Positions 1 through 6,837 of a stretch of 35,951 nt of DNA are shown here, piece by piece. Position 1 is the stretch's first letter, and each line of letters starts with the position of its first letter. The notes below the pieces were generated by a model. It was given only the letters and a program-made list of their open reading frames with translations, did no database searches and was not told the origin of the DNA. The DNA is from Solirubrobacterales bacterium. Its GTDB lineage: Bacteria; Actinomycetota; Thermoleophilia; Solirubrobacterales; Solirubrobacteraceae. Made by a program: the position numbers and the translations under genes. The stretch lies in assembly GCA_019244395.1 (NCBI GenBank), contig JAFASQ010000526.1, positions 1 to 35,951 of the forward strand, in the 5' to 3' direction.

Positions 1-1
1 G

Positions 2-109
2 ACGTGCATGGCGCACGTGGCGATCTCACTGGGCGGTCCCGAGTGGCTCGAACCCGTGACGGACGAGGAGTACCGCGGAAGCGGTGCCGATGGAACGATC
101 CGAGACTGA
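2..109 (+). CDS. C-terminal end of an unidentified protein (partial)
   Basis: A frame open from the window edge runs 35 codons to a TGA at 107-109. It reads as ordinary protein, with the segment GGPEWLEPVTDEEYRGSGAD near its end, and its acidic, Glu/Asp-rich tail is typical of a real C-terminus. The start lies outside the window, and I do not recognise the family. It is convergent with the nitroreductase gene on the minus strand, and a strong hairpin lies between them. It could be a chance frame, but codon use (GC-rich third positions) and the terminator just downstream favour a genuine gene end. Confidence 0.5.
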   Translation, partial: TCMAHVAISLGGPEWLEPVTDEEYRGSGADGTIRD

Positions 110-287
110 CCCGGCCATCTGTCAGCAGGTCGCTCGGCGACGCCATCACTTCGCGCGAGACCTTAGTGGTCGCCTCCGCAAATACGCTCGCATTCGAGGC
201 GCCCCTGGCGGCGCTGCCGCGGGCTTGCGGCCCGCTCGGCATCCGGCCTCGCTTAGTTGGGCCGCGCCCGCGTCGTCCGGCGTCCTC

Positions 288-321
288 GGACCCTCGTGTA
301 GCGCTGCTACACGTCGGGTCC
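288..321. terminator. Strong hairpin between convergent genes, likely bidirectional terminator
   Basis: GGACCC (288-293) pairs with GGGTCC (316-321) and CGTGTAGC (295-302) pairs perfectly with GCTACACG (306-313). The loop is GCT, with a small 1/2-nt bulge between the two stem segments. The stem has 14 base pairs in total. It lies between a plus-strand gene ending at 109 and a minus-strand gene ending at 387. There is no T-tract on either side, so the terminator role is inferred from stem strength and position. Confidence 0.6.
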
Positions 322-386
322 TGCGTCCTCGCGCAGCATCCACCAGTGGCACCTCTCGGTACGACCGTACTTACGGAGGAGACCAC

Positions 387-800
387 TCAGTGAGGGCTGA
401 GGACCACGACCGGAATCACCCGGTCTGTCTTCTGCTGGTACTCCGCGAACTGCGGTATGCGCTTCGCCTGGGCGTCGAACAGCCGGTCTCGCTCTTCGCC
501 CCTGGCCTCGCGCGCGGTAACCGCGACGGTGTCTCCGCCGACCTCGATCGTCGTCTCTGGATGGGCCTTGAGGTTGTGATACCAGCCCGGGTTGCTCGGC
601 GCTCCTGCCTTGGACGCGAAGATCACGTACCGGCCGTTGTCTTTGAGGTAGGCGACCGGGTTGACGCGCTCCTGCCCCGATTTGGCGCCGCGGTGGTGGA
701 GCAGCAGCAGCGGCGAGCTCCCGCCCCAGCTCGGCACCTTCCCGCCGTTGGCGCGGAACTCGTCGATGATCCGCTGGTTGTAGTCGCCCGTGGAGGACAT
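387..800 (-). CDS. Deazaflavin (F420)-dependent nitroreductase family protein (Ddn-like)
   Basis: The product is 137 aa from ATG 800; a GTG six codons upstream (818) would give 143 aa. The family is a small split-barrel fold that binds F420H2 or FMN and reduces quinones or nitro compounds (known of the Ddn family). Visible hallmarks are the N-terminal YNQRIIDEFRANGGKV helix, the strand LLLLHHRGAKSG, then VNPVAYL, YVIFASKAGAPSNPGWYHNL and the beta segment after HPETTIEV. The length matches the family's usual 130-150 aa. Neither start has a good ribosome-binding site. ATG 800 is preferred because homologues begin shortly before the YN..II helix. The divergent neighbour is an alpha/beta hydrolase with 124 bp between them. 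Family confidence is high; the substrate is unknown. Confidence 0.88.
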   Translation of the reverse strand: MSSTGDYNQRIIDEFRANGGKVPSWGGSSPLLLLHHRGAKSGQERVNPVAYLKDNGRYVIFASKAGAPSNPGWYHNLKAHPETTIEVGGDTVAVTAREARGEERDRLFDAQAKRIPQFAEYQQKTDRVIPVVVLSPH

Positions 801-924
801 GGCGCCGGAACCTACCACGCGCGAGTGGTTTGAGGCGCCAGGCCTCGGGGGTTGCCACGCCGGCTAATGGCGGCGATGATCTCGTGGCGGTGAGGCGCGT
901 CCTAGCAGCCAGGAGGAGGCGAGC

Positions 925-1731
925 ATGCCGCAGGTCGAGGTAGACGGGTTGACGATCAACTACGACGTGCAGGGTGAGGGTGCCCCACTGTTGCTGATCC
1001 CTTACACATCTGCGGACCATGCCTGCTATGCGTTTCAGCTCCCGTCTTACACCGAGCACTTCAGCTGCATCGCGCTTGACCTTCCGGGCTCGGGCGAGAG
1101 CGACAAGCCGGCGGGGCCGTACTCGACCGAGACCTACGCCGACCAGGTTGCCGCGTTCCTCGGCGCTGTCGGGATCGAAAGGGCTCACGTGGCGGGCATA
1201 TCGCTCGGCGCTGCCGTGGGCATCCACCTGGCTGCCCGCCATCCCGGCCGGGTGCGCTCGCTCTCCTTGCACAGCGGCTGGCATGCCAGCGACGACTATC
1301 TGAACATTGTCGTCGAGCAATGGCGCACGCTCGCGTCCACGCTGCCGACGGTCGCGGACGTGGTGATCCAGGGCATCTTCCCCTGGTGCTTCACGCCGGA
1401 GATGTACCTCGAGCGGCCCGAGTTCGTCGACGCGCTGGTGGACTTCGTACGGGGCCGCCCCGCGCAGCCCCTGGACGCGTTCCTCGCGCAAACCGACGCT
1501 GTCCTCGCTCACGAAGCGAGCGCGGCGCTCGGCGAGATCGACGCCCCGACCCTGATCACCTTCGGAGCGCGCGACCTTGTCTGCTCCACGCGCTTCGCAC
1601 AGCCGCTCAAGAACGGGATCGCCGGGAGCGAGCTGGTGGTCTTCGACCACCTGTCGCACCCCGGGCTGCACGAGGATCCCGAGACATTCAACCGGGCAAC
1701 GCTCGACTTCCTGCTGCGCCAGCGCCCGTAA
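925..1731 (+). CDS. Alpha/beta hydrolase
   Basis: This 268-aa cytoplasmic alpha/beta-hydrolase fold protein starts at ATG 925, eight bases after a near-perfect ribosome-binding site (AGGAGG, 911-916), which fixes the start. The nucleophile elbow is GISLGA with Ser93. The likely acid is Asp217 in FGARDLV and the likely base His245 in DHLSHPG. The oxyanion region follows the first strand (LLLIPYTSAD), and the typical LDLPGSGESDKP loop is present at residues 51-62. A cap domain occupies roughly residues 120-200. Family members include esterases, 3-oxoadipate enol-lactonase-like enzymes and haloalkane-dehalogenase relatives. Nothing here identifies the substrate. The HisPro after the last strand resembles the lactonase/MhpC-type subfamily. 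It is divergent from the F420-type reductase. Confidence 0.9.
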   Translation: MPQVEVDGLTINYDVQGEGAPLLLIPYTSADHACYAFQLPSYTEHFSCIALDLPGSGESDKPAGPYSTETYADQVAAFLGAVGIERAHVAGISLGAAVGIHLAARHPGRVRSLSLHSGWHASDDYLNIVVEQWRTLASTLPTVADVVIQGIFPWCFTPEMYLERPEFVDALVDFVRGRPAQPLDAFLAQTDAVLAHEASAALGEIDAPTLITFGARDLVCSTRFAQPLKNGIAGSELVVFDHLSHPGLHEDPETFNRATLDFLLRQRP

Positions 1732-2128
1732 ACGCCGCCCGCCACCCGCTCACGCCGGCGCCACACCAGGTGTGCCATCCCCACCCTAGGGTCGGCTGAC
1801 ATGCGGCGTCGGCGGCCGTACTTTTCACCCATGACGAAGCGCCAGTCGAGGACGCGACCGGGGGTCGAGGCGAACGGGCACGCAAGCGACCTGGGGGCAC
1901 CCGCGTTCGACCGAATGGCGATCGTGGCTGGGGGCCAGGAACAGCGCGCGTGCACGACGTACGCGGGCACTACAAAAGCGGCGGATGCCCTTCCGGATCG
2001 GGGAGACAGGATCCACCTCAGGTCTTCCCGAGAGCTTCGGGGGTTGCTCTAACCGGAAGGGCAGCGCCGACGGGCACACAGATGCTCGTTGCCGCACCAG
2101 CCGATCATGTGTGCTGTGATGCAGCGGC
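1732..2128. other. 397-bp non-coding leader region with inverted repeats
   Basis: No convincing gene is visible. CACACC-A-GGTGTG at 1762-1774 is a tiny perfect dyad just after the hydrolase and could aid termination. A 10-bp inverted repeat (1987-1996 with 2053-2062) encloses an internal hairpin. A second 10-bp inverted repeat (2100-2109 with 2128-2137) runs over the start codon of the next gene. An open frame at 1801-2052 exists but has no family features. On the minus strand, 1729-1800 reads like a short basic membrane-protein N-terminus (including HLVWRRRERVAGGVYG) that then runs into the hydrolase gene and may be a relic. Confidence 0.5.
1987..2062 (+). repeat. 10-bp perfect inverted repeat enclosing a hairpin (candidate structured leader RNA)
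   Basis: GCCCTTCCGG (1987-1996) is perfectly complementary to CCGGAAGGGC (2053-2062), separated by 56 nt. Inside, CCCGA (2027-2031) pairs with TCGGG (2037-2041). GGATC (1995-1999) can pair with GATCC (2010-2014) as an alternative that competes with the outer stem. It lies 66 bp upstream of the 2-hydroxyacid oxidase start. It matches no riboswitch consensus that I recognise. Confidence 0.45.
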
Positions 2129-2137
2129 ATGATCGGC
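2100..2137 (+). promoter_or_regulatory. Perfect 10-bp dyad covering the start codon of the 2-hydroxyacid oxidase
   Basis: GCCGATCATG (2100-2109) and CATGATCGGC (2128-2137) are perfect inverted copies with an 18-bp spacer. The ATG of the following gene (2129-2131) is inside the right arm. As DNA it could be an operator. As RNA it would form a stem-loop that hides the start codon. Which of these applies is inference. Confidence 0.5.
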
Positions 2138-3433
2138 GTGCGGCGGCAAACCCAGATTTACGTCAGCGGCGTGAGCGGCCGCCGGCCGCTCATCCCGTTC
2201 GACGCCGACCGCCTGGAGGCGGCGGCGGAGCGGCGGATGCGTCCGGCCGCGTTCGCCTACGTGGCCGCCGGCGCCGGCAACGAGCGCACGATGGCCGCCA
2301 ACCGGGCGGCCTTCGACCGCTGGCGGATCGTCCCGCGGATGCTGCGTGACGTCGAGCACCGCGACACCAGCATCGAGCTGTTCGGGCAGCGCCTGCCTAG
2401 CCCGTTCCTGCTCGCGCCGGTCGGAGTGCTGGAGCTGGCCCACCCAGACGCGGACTGCGCCGTGGCCCGCGCTGCACGCGACACCGGCACCGGGATGGTG
2501 TTCTCGACCCAGGCCTCGCGGCCGATGGAGGGCGTGTCGCGTATCCTCGCCGACACCCCGCACTGGTTCCAGCTGTACTGGAGCCGGTTCGATGCGCTCG
2601 TGGAGAGCCTGGCCAGCCGGGCCGAACGCTGCGGCTGCACGGCCATCGTGATCACCGTCGACACCACAATGCTCGGGTGGCGTTCACGTGACCTGGAGGG
2701 CGCGTTCCTGCCCTTCTTGCACGGCAAGGGGCTGGCCCAATACACGAGCGACCCGGTGTTCAAGGCGCTGATCGCCGAGGCACCCTTGGCGCCGCCGGCG
2801 CAGCAGCCGCGACCGACCCTGGCTACCCTGCGCACGCTGATCGAGTTGACCCGGGCCTACCCGGACGGCTTCTGGCGGACGCTCGTGTCCGGCCGCGGCC
2901 GCGCCGCCGCGCAGCGCTTTAGCGAGATCTACTCGCGCCCGTCCCTGACCTGGGAGACGCTTGCCTTCCTGCGCGAGCGGACCGATCTACCGATCGTGCT
3001 CAAAGGCATTCTGCACCCCGATGACGCCGCCCGCGCGGTGGCCGAGGGGATCGACGCGGTGATCGTCTCCAACCACGGCGGCCGCCAGGTGGATGGTTCG
3101 ATCGCCACGCTCGAGGCGCTTCCGGCCGTGGTCGAGGCGGTGGACGGGCGCATCCCGGTCCTGCTCGACTCGGGCGTGCGTGGCGGCGCCGACATCTTCA
3201 AGGCGCTGGCGCTCGGCGCGCGTGCCGTGCTGATCGGCCGTCCGTACGTGTACGCGCTCGCGGTCGCCGGCCGCGCCGGGGTGCGCGAGCTCCTGCTGAA
3301 CCTGGCCGCCGACTTCGAGCTGACCATGGGACTCGCCGGCTGCCGCTCGGTGGCGGAGATCGGCTCCGAGGCGCTGGTGCCGGCACCGGCCCTTCCTGAG
3401 ATGCCGTCGATCAGCGCACCGAGAAGTCTTTGA
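2129..3433 (+). CDS. FMN-dependent 2-hydroxyacid oxidase/dehydrogenase (lactate 2-monooxygenase-like)
   Basis: This is a 434-aa TIM-barrel flavoenzyme of the LldD, glycolate oxidase and lactate monooxygenase family, which oxidises L-2-hydroxy acids to 2-oxo acids. Hallmarks are AFAYVAAGAGNERTM (about 41-55), the FMN-contacting FLLAPVG (93-99), HWFQLYW (145-151), the FMN-N1 lysine region VLKGIL (Lys292), and the catalytic SNHGGRQVDG with His316 and Arg319. DSGVRGG (347-353) and LIGRPYVYAL (368-377) bind the phosphate. The N-terminus and the AGAGNERT block are closest to lactate 2-monooxygenases. The 20-odd residues before the barrel fit the ATG at 2129, which has no ribosome-binding site and sits inside a perfect dyad. 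Its end overlaps the convergent glycosidase gene by 23 bp. The exact substrate (lactate, glycolate, mandelate or other) cannot be read from the sequence. Confidence 0.9.
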   Translation: MIGVRRQTQIYVSGVSGRRPLIPFDADRLEAAAERRMRPAAFAYVAAGAGNERTMAANRAAFDRWRIVPRMLRDVEHRDTSIELFGQRLPSPFLLAPVGVLELAHPDADCAVARAARDTGTGMVFSTQASRPMEGVSRILADTPHWFQLYWSRFDALVESLASRAERCGCTAIVITVDTTMLGWRSRDLEGAFLPFLHGKGLAQYTSDPVFKALIAEAPLAPPAQQPRPTLATLRTLIELTRAYPDGFWRTLVSGRGRAAAQRFSEIYSRPSLTWETLAFLRERTDLPIVLKGILHPDDAARAVAEGIDAVIVSNHGGRQVDGSIATLEALPAVVEAVDGRIPVLLDSGVRGGADIFKALALGARAVLIGRPYVYALAVAGRAGVRELLLNLAADFELTMGLAGCRSVAEIGSEALVPAPALPEMPSISAPRSL

Positions 3434-5564
3434 ACGTCGCCGTCGTCGTCCAGGTGAACAGGCCCGAGGCATGGAACACGCCCACGTCCTGATCGCCCGC
3501 CGATGCGCCCGGCGCCACCGTGACCGTGTCGACCGGCGACCAGGTGACGCCTGCATCGGTCGAGTAGTAGCCGGTGTAGGTGCTCCCGCCGCGCACGAGC
3601 CGGAGCGTCACGGGCTCGTGCACGACGGCGTTCTGAACCGCGTAGCGCGAGTCCACGTTGCGCGCGCCGGTCGCGTTCCAGGACATCACGACGGTCCCGG
3701 CGTCGTTCACGAACAGCACCACTCCGGCGGGTGACGCTGCTGGCGCCGTCATCGCGTCGCGTTCGATCAGGCCGGCGCCGCCCGCCGTCCCACCGGCCTG
3801 GTCGTAAGTTACGGTGACCTGCGCCGTCGACGAAACTCCGGCCCGCTGGGGTTCGTAGATCGCCGCGTAGGAGCCGGTGGGCGGCGCGTTCCACGGCTGG
3901 AGCACGCCGGTTCCCCTGGCGCTGATCGCGAAGGCGCCGTCCCGCGCCCCGAACGCCGCCGGTTGGCTGGTGAGATCGGCGGTCCGGTATGGCGGCGGCA
4001 CGGGCGCGAACACCCGCTCACCGAGGATCGCCGCGGTGGCGCGCCAGCCGTTGACCGGGTCCCAGGAGGCGCCCCCGGACAGCGCGGCGAGCGCGAACGG
4101 CGGCCCGGCCACAGGCGCGGTGACCCGGAACGCCACCGTATAACGGTGCCCGGGGGCAAGGCGCTCCACGCGCGCTCGACCCAGGCGCTTGATTCGCCAG
4201 CCCCGCCCCGCTCGGAAGGTGAGCTTCACCCGCTTGACCGGCGCAGGACCGTCGTCGGTGAGTGTCTCGCGCACGATCGTGGAGCGCCCGGTGAACAGCT
4301 GCGCGGCGGCCGGCGCGAGCGACAGCATGGTGTGGGGCGGCAGCGCCCGCGCTTGCCGGCGATCAATCGTGCTGACGCGGTACATGACCACGCCGTGAGC
4401 CGGCACGAACGCGCTGATCGCGCCGCGTGACGCGGTGACCGAATTGCTCCACAAATCCTGCAGGCGGTAGGCTCCCGCCGCCGGCAACCCGACCGCGGTG
4501 GCGCTCGTCGCGATGGTGGCCGCGGTGACCGTCGAGTTGAACAGCACCACGGAGCGGTCGCCACCGCTCAGCTCCTTGCTCAGGACCCATAGCCCGCCTG
4601 TGCTCGAGATCGGGATGCCCGGTTTGCCCCACGGATCCTGATCGACCGCAATCACGGCCGTGTTCTCGTACATAGCCAGTGCGCCGGGTGACAGTGCGGC
4701 GAGGTTCGTGCTGGCGATCAGGGGCGCGGCCATCTCCGCCCACAGGCTGAACTCGGTCCTGTACTCGAGGCGGGTGCTGCCGCGGTTTCCGATCTGGAGC
4801 ATGTCAGGGTCGTTCCAGGCCCCAGGGCCGGCATCGGCGAACAGGTTCACCGTGCCCTCGAAATTCACCAGCATCGAGCCGAAGTTGTCCTGGATGTCGG
4901 TCGTGGTGCGCCACAGGTTCGCGATCGGGGCGCTCCACCGCCACGGATCGTCGCCGCGATCGGGCGTGCAGATCGAGAACACGATCGGGCGCCCGGTCGC
5001 CTTCAGGGCGTCGCTCATCCGCGTGGCCAGCGTTTGCTGAACCTGCTGCTCGGGCTGGCCCGGGAACTGATCGAACGGGATGTTGCAGCGGTCGTACTTC
5101 AGGTAGTCGACGCCCCACGCGGCAAAACTCGCCGCGTCCTGGGCCTCGTGGCCGTAGCTGCCGGGTAAGTGCGCGCAGGTGGTGGTGCCGGCGTCCTCGT
5201 AGATGCCGAGCTTGAGGCCCAGGCTGTGGACGTAGTCCGCCACCGGCTTGATCCCGCCGGGAAACCGCGTGGGGTCTGCCACCAGGTTGCCGGCGCTGTC
5301 ACGGCTGGGCGCCATCCAGCAGTCGTCGATGTTCACGTACTGATAGCCGGCCGCCTTCATGCCGTCGTTGACCATGGCCTGCGCGGACTGCTCGACCAGC
5401 TGCGCGTTGACGCCGCAGTAGGCCGTGTACCAGTCGTTCCATCCCATTGGCGGCGTAGCCGACAGGCCGTTCTCTTCGCCTGCGGCGCTCGGCGCAAGTC
5501 CGCCGAGGCCTGCCGCCCACAGGCACAGCACGACCAACCAGACGCGGCGGCGTGGCGTGCGCAC
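3411..5564 (-). CDS. Secreted glycoside hydrolase family 27 (alpha-galactosidase-like) with C-terminal accessory domains
   Basis: From GTG 5564 the product is 717 aa and begins with a clear signal peptide (basic RTPRRR, hydrophobic WLVVLCLWAAGLGGLA, then SAAG), so it should be exported. The GH27 barrel follows with TPPMGWNDWYTAYC and the YQYVNIDDCW block. The nucleophile is Asp158 in GVDYLKYDRCN, the probable acid/base is Asp223 in LWRTTTDIQDNF, and GPGAWNDPDMLQIGN is also present. A beta-sandwich follows (about 320-400), then a NEW3-like Ig domain (about 420-530). The C-terminal jelly-roll-like segment (about 550-717) has a YYSTDAGVTWSPV strand typical of laminin-G/DUF1349 modules. A TTG at 5660 also leaves the frame open, but it would bury the signal peptide and run into an old gene relic. 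GH27 also contains N-acetylgalactosaminidases and isomaltodextranases, so the sugar specificity is inferred. Confidence 0.88.
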   Translation of the reverse strand: MRTPRRRVWLVVLCLWAAGLGGLAPSAAGEENGLSATPPMGWNDWYTAYCGVNAQLVEQSAQAMVNDGMKAAGYQYVNIDDCWMAPSRDSAGNLVADPTRFPGGIKPVADYVHSLGLKLGIYEDAGTTTCAHLPGSYGHEAQDAASFAAWGVDYLKYDRCNIPFDQFPGQPEQQVQQTLATRMSDALKATGRPIVFSICTPDRGDDPWRWSAPIANLWRTTTDIQDNFGSMLVNFEGTVNLFADAGPGAWNDPDMLQIGNRGSTRLEYRTEFSLWAEMAAPLIASTNLAALSPGALAMYENTAVIAVDQDPWGKPGIPISSTGGLWVLSKELSGGDRSVVLFNSTVTAATIATSATAVGLPAAGAYRLQDLWSNSVTASRGAISAFVPAHGVVMYRVSTIDRRQARALPPHTMLSLAPAAAQLFTGRSTIVRETLTDDGPAPVKRVKLTFRAGRGWRIKRLGRARVERLAPGHRYTVAFRVTAPVAGPPFALAALSGGASWDPVNGWRATAAILGERVFAPVPPPYRTADLTSQPAAFGARDGAFAISARGTGVLQPWNAPPTGSYAAIYEPQRAGVSSTAQVTVTYDQAGGTAGGAGLIERDAMTAPAASPAGVVLFVNDAGTVVMSWNATGARNVDSRYAVQNAVVHEPVTLRLVRGGSTYTGYYSTDAGVTWSPVDTVTVAPGASAGDQDVGVFHASGLFTWTTTATFKDFSVR

Positions 5565-5637
5565 ACGATGCCGGAGTCGCCGCCCGTGCGCTGGATCGGC
5601 GGCACCCGGCTGAACGCGCCGGTCGGCGTCCGCGTGG

Positions 5638-5804
5638 GAGGGCTGTCGCTGGAGAAGCAACTTCGAAGGTGGCGCGCGAGAACGTGTCGTGGGTCGCCGA
5701 TCAGGCCCGCGCTCAGGGCGCGAGCATCATGATCGAGGCCCGTCAACTCGTACGAGAACGGACCCTACCTGCTCGACACGACGGCTAAGGCGGTAGGTGA
5801 CTGA
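5638..5804 (+). pseudogene. Relic of a hydroxypyruvate isomerase-like (Hyi/TIM-barrel) gene, frameshifted
   Basis: On the plus strand a short stretch reads ARENVSWVADQARAQGASI followed by MIEA. After one extra base near 5737 it continues in the next frame as NSYENGPYLLDTTAKAVGD, then TGA at 5802-5804. This is the characteristic middle of hydroxypyruvate isomerase-like sugar isomerases: the N/AADRA..GA helix, the metal-ligand IEA strand and the ENGPYLL..T..A loop. Only about 50 codons remain, both ends are missing and the frame is broken, so this is a decayed fragment. Its neighbours, a 2-hydroxyacid dehydrogenase and an HpcH aldolase, belong to the same hydroxypyruvate/tartronate-semialdehyde chemistry. 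That suggests a once larger pathway cluster. Confidence 0.65.
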
Positions 5805-5826
5805 AGGGCGGATCAGGGCAGCGGAT

Positions 5827-6837
5827 CTAGCGGAGCGAGTCCCACGCCGGCGGGTTCAGGCAGCTCGCCGGGAGCCTTCCGGCGAGCAGTTCGCGCAGGT
5901 TGGCCAGCACCGCCTCGGCGGTGCGGCGTAGGCCCAGGTCGGTGAAGGACGAGATGTGCCCGCTCACGATCGTGTTCGGTGCCGTGAGGATCGGATCGTC
6001 GGGCGGTACCGGCTCGCGCTCGAACACGTCAAGCCCGGCCGCGGCGATCTGGCCGCTCTCGAGCGCCGCGACGAGCGCGGGCTGATCGATCAGCTCGCCC
6101 CGCGCAGTGTTGACGACGACGGCGTGGCGCGGAAGGAGTTGGAATTCTCGTGCCCCGATGAGATGCCGCGAGGTGGCACTCAACGGAGCGTGGAGGGTGA
6201 GGACGTCCGCACGCGGGAGCATCGCGTCAAGGGCGGTCAGCTCGACGTCGTACTGCGCGCAGAACTCGCGGTCCGGGCGGGGTTCGAGCGCCAGCACCGG
6301 GCAGCCGAAGGCGCGAACTCGCCGGGTCACCGCCCGGCCGACCGCCCCCAGGCCGACCACTCCGACCGTGGCGCCCGCCAGGTCCCGCGTCGGCACCGCC
6401 GCGCGCCATTCACCGGTCCGCACCGCATCGTCCAGTCGTGGCAGCCGGCGGATGCACGCGAGCATCAGCGCAAGCGCCATGTCCGCCACTGCCTCGGCAT
6501 TGACGGCGGGCGTGGTCACCACCGCCACCCCGGCCTCGGTCGCTGCGGCGATGTCGATCGCGTCCGACCCCGTTCCCCAGCGCAGGATCGCCCTCAGCGA
6601 CGGGGCGCCCGCGAACACCGCCCGCGAATATGGCTCGCTGCCCGCGACGGTCGCCCAGGCACCATCCAGGCCGCCGGCCAGAACCTCGTCGCTCGGCGCG
6701 TGCGCCAGCTCGTAGCACGCGGTTACCGTGATGCCCGGCACCTGCTCGAGCTCCGGGCGAGCCAGCTCGGCACTCTCGGTCGTGAGGACCAGCCGGCGGG
6801 CCGCGCTCAGAGCCAGTCCTCGACGGTGATCGACCAA
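5827..6837 (-). CDS. D-isomer-specific 2-hydroxyacid dehydrogenase (phosphoglycerate dehydrogenase-like)
   Basis: This 336-aa NAD(P)-dependent oxidoreductase interconverts 2-oxo acids and D-2-hydroxy acids. The catalytic domain spans about 15-115 and 300-336, and the nucleotide-binding domain about 120-295. The Rossmann loop is GLGAVG (162-167). The family triad is present: Arg246 (NTARGEL), Glu275 (FEREPVPP) and His294 (SGHISS). There is no ACT domain, so it is more like a hydroxypyruvate/glyoxylate reductase than the serine-pathway SerA. The start is a TTG at 6837, inside the last codons of the upstream kinase gene (31-bp overlap), which implies translational coupling. No ATG or GTG lies closer to the conserved core. 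It is the last gene of the six-gene minus-strand run, and the substrate is unknown. Confidence 0.88.
   Translation of the reverse strand: MVDHRRGLALSAARRLVLTTESAELARPELEQVPGITVTACYELAHAPSDEVLAGGLDGAWATVAGSEPYSRAVFAGAPSLRAILRWGTGSDAIDIAAATEAGVAVVTTPAVNAEAVADMALALMLACIRRLPRLDDAVRTGEWRAAVPTRDLAGATVGVVGLGAVGRAVTRRVRAFGCPVLALEPRPDREFCAQYDVELTALDAMLPRADVLTLHAPLSATSRHLIGAREFQLLPRHAVVVNTARGELIDQPALVAALESGQIAAAGLDVFEREPVPPDDPILTAPNTIVSGHISSFTDLGLRRTAEAVLANLRELLAGRLPASCLNPPAWDSLR

Noticed and set aside
307-1671. Long (over 450 codons) minus-strand open frame opposite the nitroreductase/hydrolase genes
   Set aside because: It is antisense to two clear genes and Arg/Ala-rich without motifs; such frames are expected as shadows in 70% GC DNA.
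1729-1800. Minus-strand segment reading like a basic membrane-protein N-terminus (HLVWRRRERVAGGVYG)
   Set aside because: The similarity is a vague impression over under 20 residues, no start context is convincing, and it merges into the antisense of the hydrolase gene.
1801-2052. 83-codon plus-strand frame in the leader of the hydroxyacid oxidase
   Set aside because: No ribosome-binding site, atypical composition, overlap with inverted repeats and no recognisable family.
2050-2070. CCGGAAGG-type tetraloop suggesting SRP RNA
   Set aside because: The asymmetric-loop sequences of SRP domain IV (a TCAGG-like 5' side and AGCAGC 3' side) are not in place; the GGAA is better explained by the 10-bp inverted repeat.
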